From the NCBI RefSeq assembly GCF_004295795.1, contig NZ_SEBR01000008.1:62001-126000 (forward strand): a stretch of 64,000 bases of DNA, given 5' to 3'. The stretch is from Flavobacterium sp. (GTDB lineage: Bacteria; Bacteroidota; Bacteroidia; Flavobacteriales; Flavobacteriaceae). The notes beneath the pieces were generated by a model. That model was not told the DNA's origin. It made no database searches and was given only the letters and a program-made list of their open reading frames with translations. How positions within the stretch are numbered: the stretch's first letter is position 1; each line of letters starts with the position of its first letter. Positions 7,994 through 16,069 of this stretch are shown piece after piece. The translations under genes were made by a program, and so were the position numbers.

Positions 7994-9466
7994 ATGTTAC
8001 AACAACTTGGCTTAGAATTTACTGACGAAAATATCCAAAAACTGTTTGGTTTTGAAGACGCTGAAAGCGAATCCATAGAACGTCTACGAGAATACTATTT
8101 CAAAAATGAAACTTTTAAAAGAGTTGCAGCGGACTTGCCTATTAGAGTGTTAGTTGGACACAAAGGAATCGGAAAATCTGCCTTGTTTAAAGTCTCAATG
8201 GCAGAAGATTCTGAAAAGGGCAACCTTCCAATTTTGATAAAACCAGATGATATTGCTGAAATTGGAATAAAAGATGAAAATTTTCTTTTGAGAATTAGAC
8301 AATGGAAATACGGTCTAACCAAAATTATTGGTTCGAAAGTTTTTGCAGAGTTTGGGATTACTGATAATAAAGTTATAAACAAGCTCTCGAATTTCAGTCT
8401 TAAGCTTATAAATTATGTCACTGAATCAGTTACCGTTGCTAATGAGAATGTAAACTTATCGCCCACACAAAAGTTATTGATGGAGAACTATCTCAAATCC
8501 AAAAAAATCATAGTTTATATTGATGACTTAGATCGAGGCTGGGAAGGTAAGAAGGACGATATAAGCAGACTCTCGGCTCTATTGAATTCAGTCCGAGATC
8601 TTGCAAGCGATAATCCCGGTTTAAGCTTTAAAATTTCTCTACGCTCCGATGTTTATTTTTTGGTTAGAACATCGGACGAGTCGACCGATAAAATCGAAGG
8701 AAATGTTGTATGGTATAGTTGGGATAACCATGAAATTTTGATAATGCTGATTATCAGAATACTCACATTTTTTAACAAACCATATTCAGAGGCTAATCTT
8801 AGACAAACTCCACAATATCATCTTGGCTTTTTGCTGGATGATATTATGGAAGCAAAATTTCAGGGATATGGAAAATGGGAAAACAAACCGATGTATAAAA
8901 TTTTAATGTCTTTGATTAGAAAGCGACCGCGAGATCTAGTCAAGTTGTGTACATTAGCAGCTCGGGAAGCTTTTAAATCAAATTCAAATTTTATAAAAAC
9001 TGAACATTTTCAAAGTATTTTTGAAGAGTATTCGCAGGGCCGTATTCAAGATACTATTAATGAATACAGAACTGAACTTCCATTGATTGAAAAGCTAATT
9101 TTTGGAATGAAGCCAACAAAAAAAGCTAACAGTACGTTTTCTGACAGTTTTATTTTTACAACTTCAGAGTTACGCCAAAAACTTACAAATATCATTCAGC
9201 AAAATCGGTTCATTTTCGCTAATGGCAAGGTCGCGACAGCACCTGATTTGGCACATTTTTTATATAAAATCAATTTTCTTACGGCGCGAAAGGTATTAGA
9301 AGAAGGTGAAATTGATAGAAAATATTTTGAAGAAAACAGGTATTTATCTAGCGCTACAGCAGATTTCGGCTATGACTGGGAGATTCACCCTGCTTACCGT
9401 TGGGCGCTACAACCCGATACAATCGAAGATATTTTTAATAGACTTTCATTGAGTTCGGATAAATAG
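7994..9466 (+). CDS. P-loop ATPase, Sll1717 type
   Basis: 490 residues. LFGFEDAESESIERLREYYF near the start, Walker A GHKGIGKSALFK near 55, and Walker B IIVYIDDLDRGW near 172 match the Sll1717 family of STAND/KAP-like P-loop ATPases often found in defence islands. RKRPRDLVKLC near 310 resembles the sensor-2 region of this class. The C-terminal ~170 residues are probably the partner- or target-sensing part. No nuclease domain is visible, so it may need a partner or signal by another route. It is flanked on both sides by the structured repeats and shows base usage like the AIPR gene. The ATPase fold is sure; a defence role is inferred. Confidence 0.8.
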   Translation: MLQQLGLEFTDENIQKLFGFEDAESESIERLREYYFKNETFKRVAADLPIRVLVGHKGIGKSALFKVSMAEDSEKGNLPILIKPDDIAEIGIKDENFLLRIRQWKYGLTKIIGSKVFAEFGITDNKVINKLSNFSLKLINYVTESVTVANENVNLSPTQKLLMENYLKSKKIIVYIDDLDRGWEGKKDDISRLSALLNSVRDLASDNPGLSFKISLRSDVYFLVRTSDESTDKIEGNVVWYSWDNHEILIMLIIRILTFFNKPYSEANLRQTPQYHLGFLLDDIMEAKFQGYGKWENKPMYKILMSLIRKRPRDLVKLCTLAAREAFKSNSNFIKTEHFQSIFEEYSQGRIQDTINEYRTELPLIEKLIFGMKPTKKANSTFSDSFIFTTSELRQKLTNIIQQNRFIFANGKVATAPDLAHFLYKINFLTARKVLEEGEIDRKYFEENRYLSSATADFGYDWEIHPAYRWALQPDTIEDIFNRLSLSSDK

Positions 9467-9665
9467 AACAGCACATAACCGCAGTTGATCGCCATTACTG
9501 GGTTTTGGGAGAAATCAATTGCTTCTAACCCAAGCCGCAAAACTATGAATTTTTCAAACTTTCCAAGTTACAAAAATTTAAAAGTTTTGTTACCCTCGCA
9601 GTAACGGCGAGCACAATCTTCGTAAGCTAGTAGCGATCGGTTAGCAGCCCTACGCTCTAACTACA
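9467..9665. repeat. structured intergenic repeat, copy 2 (cassette-boundary/attC-like)
   Basis: This begins right after the ATPase stop. ATAACCGC, GATCGCC, TTACTGGGTTT on the left and TCGGTTAGC-GCC on the right match copy 1 in order and spacing. Left TTACTGG (9495-9501) pairs with right CTAGTAG (9627-9633). The G-C pair of copy 1 is an A-T pair here, a compensatory change, and two other pairs are wobbles. GATCGC at 9488-9493 also pairs with GCGATC at 9633-9638. The outer stem is weaker than in copy 1. Confidence 0.65.
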
Positions 9666-9698
9666 TTGACATGCTAAACACAAAACTCAGTGATTGCG

Positions 9699-10049
9699 AT
9701 GCGATCAAAAATTAACCGCTATATCGTCTTCTATACCTTTTTTGTATATTTTCTGGTAATCATTCTTCTACCAATTAAATATAACGGCATTCCATTTGGT
9801 GCCCATCCGATCATCGCATTATCGATTTACGGCTTGATAATCCTGCTACCAATTTCTTTACTACTAATAGTTGCATCAGACATAATCGACAAGCGTTATA
9901 AAATACTAGCAAAAAACGTAGTGATCGTCTTTCTACTATTTTTATTGGCGCTCGGGATAAAAAAATATTTTCTTGATCCCTACGTTTATGCAAAATCGGA
10001 AACGTCGAAAGAAACCGAAGCTGCACGCCCGCGGGAAACCCAAAACTAA
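9699..10049 (+). CDS. small membrane protein
   Basis: 116 residues from ATG 9699 (a GTG at 9690 would add three). Three hydrophobic segments can be seen near residues 7-27, 34-55 and 68-86, followed by a short charged tail (SETSKETEAARPRETQN). It lies just after repeat copy 2, in the position of the next cassette gene. I recognise no family. Possible roles include an accessory membrane component of the island, but nothing in the sequence decides this. Confidence 0.5.
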   Translation: MRSKINRYIVFYTFFVYFLVIILLPIKYNGIPFGAHPIIALSIYGLIILLPISLLLIVASDIIDKRYKILAKNVVIVFLLFLLALGIKKYFLDPYVYAKSETSKETEAARPRETQN

Positions 10050-10310
10050 AAATCTTACAGCCTACCACAGCGCATCTTCAGCTATCGCGGGTTACTTTGC
10101 TAATACTCGGCATAGCGTATCATCTCCGAAAAGCCGTAACAGACATAATGCGCGAAGCGTTACAAAAACGCACAAAAGTAAATCTCGTACGAAAATCATC
10201 TTTTTGATCCTGGCAACATATAGTCGTTTTATGCGTTTAAATCGGTCTTAAAGCCAACAGGGACTCAGCCGACATAAAATCTTTTTATGAACATCAAGTA
10301 ATAAACACCG
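10050..10310. other. intergenic region, no gene supported
   Basis: No convincing reading frame on either strand; a 92-codon frame starting inside the previous gene has an Arg/Lys/Ser-rich, unprotein-like translation. Around 10066-10100 there is faint similarity to the left end of the structured repeats (ACAGC-CAT, ATCGC, TTACT in order), possibly a decayed third copy, but no right end is visible. Confidence 0.3.
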
Positions 10311-10769
10311 ATGAAAAAATTCCTAATAACCCTGATTATTTTAGCAACGGTTTCCACCTTTGGACAAACAGATCCTGCATTAACCGGGAAGTGGAAAACC
10401 ATTGAAGCAAGCGACAGTACTTTCCATGTCCGGAATGACACCATCACGTTTCCCAAGTCTTACAAACCTTACAGCGGCGCAGCTTTACAAGACAAGCGTG
10501 CCGGCATCCTTATGGATTATGCCAAAAACATTTTTGTTTTCACACCCGACAACGGATTTCAACTTTTCTTAACGGAAGACCCACGAACGCTAAATATTAA
10601 TGGCAAATACAAGATCTCCGAAAAAGGAAAACTGCTCTTGAAGGTGACCTATAATCCAAAAATGGAAATAGAGAAACGCGCAGAATATTTTTTCAAAGAT
10701 GGCAAATTGCACTTGAAAATGCATGCCGAGCGACAGGAAGGAGTCGATTATGTGCTGGAGAAGATTTAA
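10311..10769 (+). CDS. secreted hypothetical protein (lipocalin-like size)
   Basis: 152 residues with a clear signal peptide (MKKFLITLIILATVSTFGQ), so exported to the periplasm or outer-membrane space. The mature part begins LTGKWKTIEASDS and ends in alternating strands (YFFKDGKLHLKMHAE). The G-x-W opening is typical of small lipocalin-like and META-like beta proteins, but no family is certain. The stop is directly followed by a poorly supported open frame, so it appears to stand alone. Confidence 0.6.
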   Translation: MKKFLITLIILATVSTFGQTDPALTGKWKTIEASDSTFHVRNDTITFPKSYKPYSGAALQDKRAGILMDYAKNIFVFTPDNGFQLFLTEDPRTLNINGKYKISEKGKLLLKVTYNPKMEIEKRAEYFFKDGKLHLKMHAERQEGVDYVLEKI

Positions 10770-10986
10770 TGAGGAAATGCGACAATTTAGGTAATGTGCG
10801 AACATCGTTTAGCGCTGTTCGTATTAACGAGAAACTAGAACTTAAATCGATAACGGATCGATGCAGGCGATTTTTTACTGCCTTTGAAAAATCTTATTCG
10901 AAAACCGCAATGTCCAACTCATCGACAGTAGCCAATAGTAGTACTAAAATGAAAACGGACTATAACCTGGCATTGAATTGACATAT

Positions 10987-11529
10987 CTATTCGATGTAAA
11001 ACGGATCCCATATTTTCCCGATGAAATCAAAATACGGCAAAATATAGTCATTTTCGTAAAGGCTGGCCGTTTTGTTTGTACAAACGACAGTCACAGGCTT
11101 GTCATTTTTTAGCGCTGCAAACTCATAATAATTCTGTTTTGAGATGTAGGTGTTTTCTATGGTTCGGATGTCCTTATATCCATGCTTGACCAATCGCGCC
11201 ACGAGTTTTGCCTCGTCCTTTCCTTGCTTGCTTTTGTCGTACTTGGGGTTGTTGTATTCCGAAAAGGCGATATGCCAGCCTGCATACCGTTCATACAACT
11301 CGCGAAACGTCAATTTCTTGAAGTCGATTGCGAGAAAGCACCACGTGATCGGGCCTGTAAACCCAATATAGTAGTCGTCCCCAAAAGTAAACTCGACGAG
11401 ATAACACGTCTCGATATGTTGCGTGATCCAGAACAACTCCTTTTGGTCGAGTAATCTAACCGTGTCCGGAGCGCGCCCAAATTCCAGCGGATGACTGACC
11501 CAGTCGACCATTTGCTGCACTGCATCCAT
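10987..11529 (-). CDS. hypothetical protein, second gene of a two-gene unit
   Basis: 180 residues from ATG 11529; a longer frame reaching into the previous gene is rejected because this ATG lies one base after the TPR gene's stop. Compact alpha/beta-looking protein with many aromatics (ELFWITQHIETCYLVEFTFG, YYIGFTGPITWCFLAIDF). No signal peptide and no recognised family. Tight coupling to a TPR protein in an accessory region could fit an immunity or effector-related role, but nothing proves it. Confidence 0.6.
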   Translation of the reverse strand: MDAVQQMVDWVSHPLEFGRAPDTVRLLDQKELFWITQHIETCYLVEFTFGDDYYIGFTGPITWCFLAIDFKKLTFRELYERYAGWHIAFSEYNNPKYDKSKQGKDEAKLVARLVKHGYKDIRTIENTYISKQNYYEFAALKNDKPVTVVCTNKTASLYENDYILPYFDFIGKIWDPFYIE

Positions 11530-11530
11530 A

Positions 11531-11974
11531 TTAGCCCTGCAATATTTTTTCTGCTTTTTTCTTGTATCGCCCGTTTGGATATAATTTGAGGTAACCTTCG
11601 ATCGCGGCAATATCCTTGTTTTGGTTATACTGCGCTTCAGAGGCTTCCCAGATATTGTCGTCCATCATTCCGGCCGTGTCGCCGTCCATCGCCATAGTGT
11701 AGCATTTGATCGCCTCGCCGTAATTGCCCAGGAAAAACCAACCGGCACCGGCCTGGCCCAGATAGAGACTTTTTTTGGCCGGATAGTCATCGGCCAAAGA
11801 TTGATACATTTTGATCGATTCCGCATAGTTTTGGCTCGTCAACGCTTTCGATGCATCGCGCATGCGCTGGTTCTCATTGTCTTTCGCAGTGCTGCCCGCG
11901 ATGACCTTGTCGTTGACGGCATCTGCATCGGCCAACGTCATTTTTTTCTTTCCGAAGAGTCCAAATAATCCCAT
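11531..11974 (-). CDS. TPR-containing protein
   Basis: 147 residues. After a short basic start (MGLFGLFGKKKMTLADADAV) there are about two to three TPR-like helical pairs: ALTSQNYAESIKMYQSLADD, GQAGAGWFFLGNYGEAIKCY and AIEGYLKLYPNGRYKKKAEK, with the usual A/G/Y spacing. It has no signal peptide, so it is cytoplasmic and likely a protein-protein adaptor. It is the first gene of a unit with the 180-residue protein downstream. Confidence 0.7.
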   Translation of the reverse strand: MGLFGLFGKKKMTLADADAVNDKVIAGSTAKDNENQRMRDASKALTSQNYAESIKMYQSLADDYPAKKSLYLGQAGAGWFFLGNYGEAIKCYTMAMDGDTAGMMDDNIWEASEAQYNQNKDIAAIEGYLKLYPNGRYKKKAEKILQG

Positions 11975-12114
11975 TTCTTCTAAAATTTAAGTTGTTTTTT
12001 CTGTTTGGTGTCCGCCGCTAATATACATTTTCTTATGAAAGAAAATCATCTGCAAAATCCAGAACAAGGGATTCGGGAAAATCAAGTTGCCACTTGCAAA
12101 TCAAAACTTTTTGT

Positions 12115-12231
12115 AATTTGACCCCCGAAGATAATACGATCTACGACGAGTTGATCCAGCCGATTATCGAGCAAACCAGTAGTAGAGGAAGCGCATGGAA
12201 TAAACCCAAGATGCTGCCAGAAAAAAGTTGA
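12115..12231 (+). pseudogene. possible C-terminal remnant before an immunity-type gene
   Basis: A frame ending at TGA 12229-12231 gives a protein-like tail (LTPEDNTIYDELIQPIIEQ, then GSAWNKPKMLPEKS) with no start codon. It ends 22 bp before the T6SS-immunity-like gene. A left-over toxin or effector tail in front of an immunity gene is a common arrangement in polymorphic toxin loci. The piece is too short to assign, and chance is possible. Confidence 0.3.
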
Positions 12232-12253
12232 GCTCTTACAAACTGAAACAAAC

Positions 12254-13429
12254 ATGATACACGAAAGTTTTATACAACGATTGGGAAGCCCGGAAACAGT
12301 CCGCAAGATAGATACCGCTGTTTTAAAAGAAAGATACGCCGCGCTCTTAGACTACTTTGAAGACAGTGATGTGCTTTTGGAATATTTAGACCACTATGGT
12401 GAAGCTGTTTTTAAAGACGGATTGTTATCGCTAACAAATCCCGAGGACTATGAGGCGTTATTGAAAAATTTCCCGAAGTTGAGTAGTCACCCCATCTTGC
12501 CTTTTGCCAGAACGGCCATGGGCAACTTTTACCTGATAGGTGAAATAGACGATGAGACTTGCATTGCCTTTTATAATATCCATACCGAAAGTTATCTGTA
12601 TGTAAATGACGACTTCTCATTTTTCTTCAAGCGTCTGGCAGGCAATAAACCGAACATGGAAGACGAAGCCTACGGACTCATGGAGTTTCCCGCTCTCGAG
12701 AAATACGGACCGATAGGAATTGACGAATGCCTTACTTTCTTGCCGGCACTCCTTCACGGTGGCGCGGAAACTTTGGAAAATATCCAGAAAGTAAACCTCA
12801 AAGAAAATTTAGAAATACTCGCCAAACCACTTACGGATGCCGACGTAGAAACGAGACGCAAAAACGGGCATGGCATGAAATTGCTTATACAGGATGATGC
12901 AAAACACAACCTTCACCAAACCAGCTTTGGCGGATATCCCGTTCGCGAAGTCGGAGCTCCTTTTGAGTGGCCCAAGTGTGATTGCGGTGCCGAACTCCAG
13001 TATCAGGGCAAAATCAAGACCGACATCGGATACGAGCAGATCTTTATGTACAATTGTGAAGACTGGGGAGATCCGGAAATTCTCATCGTCGGTTCCGAAA
13101 ACATAGAATTCGTCACCCCCGAAGATCCCATCGTTGCTTTAAGACAAACCGAAACCGGTGTGCAGGTAAACGAGGCAGATACCAACGATTATGAGTCGGC
13201 GCGCCTTCAACAATCGGCCAACCATAAAAGCGTACTAGGCCAGCAAAACGGACGCCCACACTGGATCCAAGGCGATGACACGCCCAAATGCGACTGCTGC
13301 AACAAAAAAATGCGCTTCGTTGCCCAACTCGAGGACGACCGGGATTCGGCCATGAATTTTGGAGGTGGTTGTGGCTATTTATTCGATTGCAAAGAGGGTA
13401 AAACGGCCAAGCTTATATCGCAAAACTAA
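12254..13429 (+). CDS. T6SS-immunity-like protein: GAD-like N-terminus plus DUF1963/YwqG-like C-terminus
   Basis: 391 residues. The first ~150 resemble the GAD-related/Tdi1 immunity fold (YLDHYGEAVFKDGLLSLTNP, then FYLIGEIDDETCIAFYNIHT). Residues ~220-391 look like the DUF1963/YwqG region: GGYPVREVGAPFEWPKCDCG, QIFMYNCED, WIQGDDTPKCDCCNKKMRFV, FGGGCGYLFDCKEG. CxC and CDCC clusters suggest metal binding. No signal peptide. Both halves occur among immunity proteins of polymorphic toxins, so protection against a contact-delivered toxin is the best guess. No intact toxin gene is adjacent. Confidence 0.65.
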   Translation: MIHESFIQRLGSPETVRKIDTAVLKERYAALLDYFEDSDVLLEYLDHYGEAVFKDGLLSLTNPEDYEALLKNFPKLSSHPILPFARTAMGNFYLIGEIDDETCIAFYNIHTESYLYVNDDFSFFFKRLAGNKPNMEDEAYGLMEFPALEKYGPIGIDECLTFLPALLHGGAETLENIQKVNLKENLEILAKPLTDADVETRRKNGHGMKLLIQDDAKHNLHQTSFGGYPVREVGAPFEWPKCDCGAELQYQGKIKTDIGYEQIFMYNCEDWGDPEILIVGSENIEFVTPEDPIVALRQTETGVQVNEADTNDYESARLQQSANHKSVLGQQNGRPHWIQGDDTPKCDCCNKKMRFVAQLEDDRDSAMNFGGGCGYLFDCKEGKTAKLISQN

Positions 13430-13824
13430 TCTGGTTTAGCGTCACTGGCCGAATTCTTGGTTTTAAAGGATTATGATTCCTCATCTGGAAATAAAAAATA
13501 GCTTCAAAGCATATTTGAATTCATATCGGGCAATGAGAGTAGATATACCGAAAGGGCATTTTCGCAGTCAGGGATCGAGTCAGAATTCCTGCGTTGGCGA
13601 GAGGCATTGTATTTTCTAAGGTTGACAGATGCGACCGGGAGAATCTTCCAGTCAAAATGCGTAGTAAAAAATTAGTCTATTACCGAAACTGTCTTCTAAA
13701 AGTTGATTTTACGGATAAAGTAACACTAAGTTTTGAACATGCTAGCCGAATCCCGGATTCGAAAAGCCTTAAACTTTTGGAGAAATAGGTAAGAAAGTTC
13801 TCACCCACTTCTCGAAATTTTTAC
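13430..13824. other. intergenic region, only weak reading frames
   Basis: Two short plus-strand frames at 13473-13620 and 13502-13672 are partly protein-like, but neither is convincing alone: the second (ending FLRLTDATGRIFQSKCVVKN) lacks a start. They could be pieces of one decayed gene. Nothing else is seen. Confidence 0.3.
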
Positions 13825-13854
13825 AAAAAAGCACGGTGATCAGCCGGGCTTTTA
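13825..13854 (-). terminator. terminator of the lipocalin-like lipoprotein gene
   Basis: Read on the minus strand, AAAGCCCGG and CCGTGCTTT form a hairpin with a 7-nt loop (one mismatch), followed by a run of T. It lies 12 bp after the stop of the gene ending at 13866. Confidence 0.55.
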
Positions 13855-13865
13855 AAATCTCAATT

Positions 13866-14309
13866 TTACTGTTTGGTGAGAACCATGGTCGTAGTGCCAA
13901 AGTCATCATCCTGCTCCGTGCGAGACAATGTATTTCCAGATCGCGTCAGTACCGTTGTCTCCCCTTGTACTACAACGCTGACCAAGTCACCGTTAACGGC
14001 GTACACACCATTTGCTGCCGGTGACGAGGTACACGTTGTTTGCCCCGTGGTCTGGTCAAATCCAAACTCTTCGGCATCCAACACGACAGTGCTGGAGTTT
14101 CCGAAAACCAAGGTGGTGTTGCCGTAGCAACCCGTTTCTGCGATAAGGTTAGTGCTAGCGGTTCCATCGCCGTTAAGGTCAATTGGCGTTGAAGTTGTAA
14201 GCGATGTCACCTTCCAGGTTCCTTGAAGTTTAGCACCAGATTTTGAATCGTCGTCGTTACAACTAACTGCCATGAGGGCCAAGCCCGCTACTAGAAAAAC
14301 TTTTTTCAT
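13866..14309 (-). CDS. lipocalin-like lipoprotein
   Basis: 147 residues from ATG 14309; 29 extra codons upstream are left out because MKKVFLVAGLALMAVSC is a clear lipoprotein signal with Cys at 17, followed by NDDDSK. The mature part opens LQGTWKVTSLT, the G-x-W lipocalin-like signature, and has repeated strands up to TTTMVLTKQ. Proteins like this are abundant in flavobacteria as outer-membrane-anchored beta-barrel binders of unknown ligand. The gene is divergent from arsR and has its own terminator. Confidence 0.7.
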   Translation of the reverse strand: MKKVFLVAGLALMAVSCNDDDSKSGAKLQGTWKVTSLTTSTPIDLNGDGTASTNLIAETGCYGNTTLVFGNSSTVVLDAEEFGFDQTTGQTTCTSSPAANGVYAVNGDLVSVVVQGETTVLTRSGNTLSRTEQDDDFGTTTMVLTKQ

Positions 14310-14507
14310 GATGATTGATGATTTAAATTCGAATGTGAGATGTGCACATACAAGTTTTGTTACACGAAAAAAGCGATAAGTATCTATGCTGTACATCTAT
14401 AATTTCCATATGGTCATACTGGGTAAAATACATGAGGCTTGATGCTATATTTTTACCCAACTCCTAAATAGTAAGTCAAATCCCGAACGATAATCTAATT
14501 TATCGTA

Positions 14508-14519
14508 ATATTGCAATAT
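14508..14519. promoter_or_regulatory. palindrome ATATTGCAATAT before arsR
   Basis: A perfect 12-bp palindrome ends 11 bp before the arsR start. ArsR/SmtB repressors bind such AT-rich palindromes and usually repress their own operon, so this is the likely operator. The assignment is inferred from position. Confidence 0.5.
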
Positions 14520-14530
14520 AAGAATCAAAT

Positions 14531-14863
14531 ATGGGCGCAAGTAAAACGGATCACTTTACGGAAAAGCAAAATCAGATCGCAACAATGATGAAAGCGCTGG
14601 GACATCCGGCAAGAATCGCGATAATGGAGTTCTTAATGACTGTTGACACATGCATATGTGGTGATATCGTCAATGTGCTGCCTCTCGCCCAGCCTACTGT
14701 TTCGCAACATCTTAAGGAACTGAAAAACGCGGGTTTGATAAAAGGTAGTATCGATGGAACTGCGATTTGCTACTGCATAGATGAAAAATCACTCGAAATT
14801 CTTCAGGAATATTTTAAAGGTATTTCTACTCACCTTCAAAGTGGAATAAAAAACTGTTGCTAA
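14531..14863 (+). CDS. arsR: ArsR/SmtB-family repressor
   Basis: 110 residues with a winged helix: MMKALGHPARIAIMEFLM near 22, then the recognition region PLAQPTVSQHLKELKNAGLI at 56-75. CICGD at 42-46 supplies cysteines near the alpha-3 position used for arsenite sensing, and the protein ends in CC. It is the first gene of an arsenic-response unit followed by a DUF6428 protein, a small membrane protein and arsC. Release from the palindrome at 14508 on metalloid binding is the expected regulation. Confidence 0.85.
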   Translation: MGASKTDHFTEKQNQIATMMKALGHPARIAIMEFLMTVDTCICGDIVNVLPLAQPTVSQHLKELKNAGLIKGSIDGTAICYCIDEKSLEILQEYFKGISTHLQSGIKNCC

Positions 14864-14873
14864 ATCTTATGAA

Positions 14874-15338
14874 ATGAAAGTATCACAAGTAAAGGCTGTA
14901 TTGCCTGACATGGAAAATGTCCGCTTCAAACTTGAAGACGGTTCATTCGTTCCCGAGCATTTCCATGTGACAGAGGTAGGTATCATCACAAAAACGTTCA
15001 TCGATTGCGGCGGCAAAATCCGCCGTGAGAAAACCGCAAATTTCCAGCTTTGGAACGCTGATGATTATGAGCATCGATTGAAGCCAAACAAACTCCTCGC
15101 AATCATTTCCCTTTCAGAAAAAATTCTCGAAATGGATGACTTGGAAATTGAGGTAGAATATCAATTAGCTACAATTGGAAAATACGATTTGCGATTCGAC
15201 GGAGAAAACTTTCTGTTAGCGTCCAAGCAAACCGCATGTTTGGCCGTCGAGAACTGTGGCACATCTGTTTCTGAAGTGGAAATTCGTCGTCCGGAGAACG
15301 ATAGCAATTGCTGTGCGCCTGATGGAACCTGCTGCTAA
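14874..15338 (+). CDS. DUF6428-family protein of an arsenic operon
   Basis: 154 residues. It begins VKAVLPDMENVRFKLEDGSF and contains EHFHVTEVG and FQLWNADDYEHRLKP, the pattern of the DUF6428 proteins that sit between arsR and arsC in many Bacteroidetes. The C-terminus is cysteine-rich (NCCAPDGTCC), suiting soft-metal or arsenite binding. No biochemical role is known to me. It starts 11 bp after arsR, and its end overlaps the start of the 46-residue membrane protein. Confidence 0.7.
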   Translation: MKVSQVKAVLPDMENVRFKLEDGSFVPEHFHVTEVGIITKTFIDCGGKIRREKTANFQLWNADDYEHRLKPNKLLAIISLSEKILEMDDLEIEVEYQLATIGKYDLRFDGENFLLASKQTACLAVENCGTSVSEVEIRRPENDSNCCAPDGTCC

Positions 15339-15462
15339 AAGGAATTTCTGGTTGAGACACAAGAAACCGATAGTGATTACTTCATCGGTCATAGTACTGC
15401 AATTCATTTTCGGGTGGGATCCTAAGTTTTTTATAATCAATATAATTTGGCTATTCGTATGA
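15322..15462 (+). CDS. 46-residue membrane protein in the arsenic operon
   Basis: A short frame starts at ATG 15322, inside the last codons of the DUF6428 gene, and stops at TGA 15460-15462, overlapping the arsC start as ATGA. It encodes a basic head (AAKRNFWLRHKKP) and one hydrophobic helix (IVITSSVIVLQFIFGWD), then a second hydrophobic stretch to the end. Double overlap with both neighbours argues for a real, translationally coupled gene. Function unknown; it may be a membrane peptide tied to arsenite handling. Confidence 0.55.
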   Translation: MEPAAKRNFWLRHKKPIVITSSVIVLQFIFGWDPKFFIINIIWLFV

Positions 15463-15875
15463 AAAAAATACTTGTCCTATGCACTGGAAATAGTTGCCGC
15501 AGTCAAATCGCGGAGGGTTATCTACGACATTTTGCGAACGGGAATGCCGAAATTTACAGCGCGGGTATTGAAACCCATGGCGTGAATCCTCGGGCAATCC
15601 AGGTTATGCAGTTCGATGGGATCGACATATCGTCACATACTTCAAATAACATAAATGAATATGTAAATCTTGAGTTTGACTATATCATTACAGTGTGCGA
15701 CAATGCCAACGAAAATTGTCCGTTTTTTCCGGGCAAGGCAAAAAGATTCCATCAAAATTTTCCTGATCCAGCAAAAGCCCATGGAAGTGAATTGGAAATA
15801 AGAAAGGAATTTATCGCCGTAAGAGATATGATCAAGAATTTCTCAAGAGAATTTGTGAAGCAAAATTTGCAATGA
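15459..15875 (+). CDS. arsC: arsenate reductase, thioredoxin-coupled LMW phosphatase type
   Basis: 138 residues from ATG 15459 (a TTG 12 bases earlier is rejected). The P-loop CTGNSCRS has the nucleophile C8 and R14. C80 and C87 (VCDNANENC) complete the three-cysteine relay of thioredoxin-coupled ArsC, and DP at 103-104 is the general acid Asp region. It reduces arsenate to arsenite in the cytosol. Arsenite then needs an exporter (ArsB/Acr3), and none follows in this window. Confidence 0.9.
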   Translation: MKKILVLCTGNSCRSQIAEGYLRHFANGNAEIYSAGIETHGVNPRAIQVMQFDGIDISSHTSNNINEYVNLEFDYIITVCDNANENCPFFPGKAKRFHQNFPDPAKAHGSELEIRKEFIAVRDMIKNFSREFVKQNLQ

Positions 15876-16069
15876 TCTGTAATCTAGCCGGCGCGAAAAT
15901 TCTAGTGTAATCGTTATCCGCACGTCGCCAAATTGCATCAACTTTTCCATACCTTCGTTTGCGCTTGGCAGAAAAATTCTTTTTTGACTAGCTGGAAGGC
16001 AGTGGTAGGTTTGATATGCTTTTGGCCACCCCTGACCAATTACTTATCAACCTTCATCATTAATTTGTA

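Noticed and set aside
10066-10110. Faint third copy of the structured repeat
   Set aside because: Short matches in order but no right end and no stem pairing.
9973-10251. 92-codon basic frame
   Set aside because: Arg/Lys/Ser-rich translation, overlaps the membrane protein gene, no homology-like features.
10769-10981. 70-codon frame after the secreted protein
   Set aside because: Low-complexity Ser/Thr/Asn-rich end, no recognisable pattern; left unannotated.
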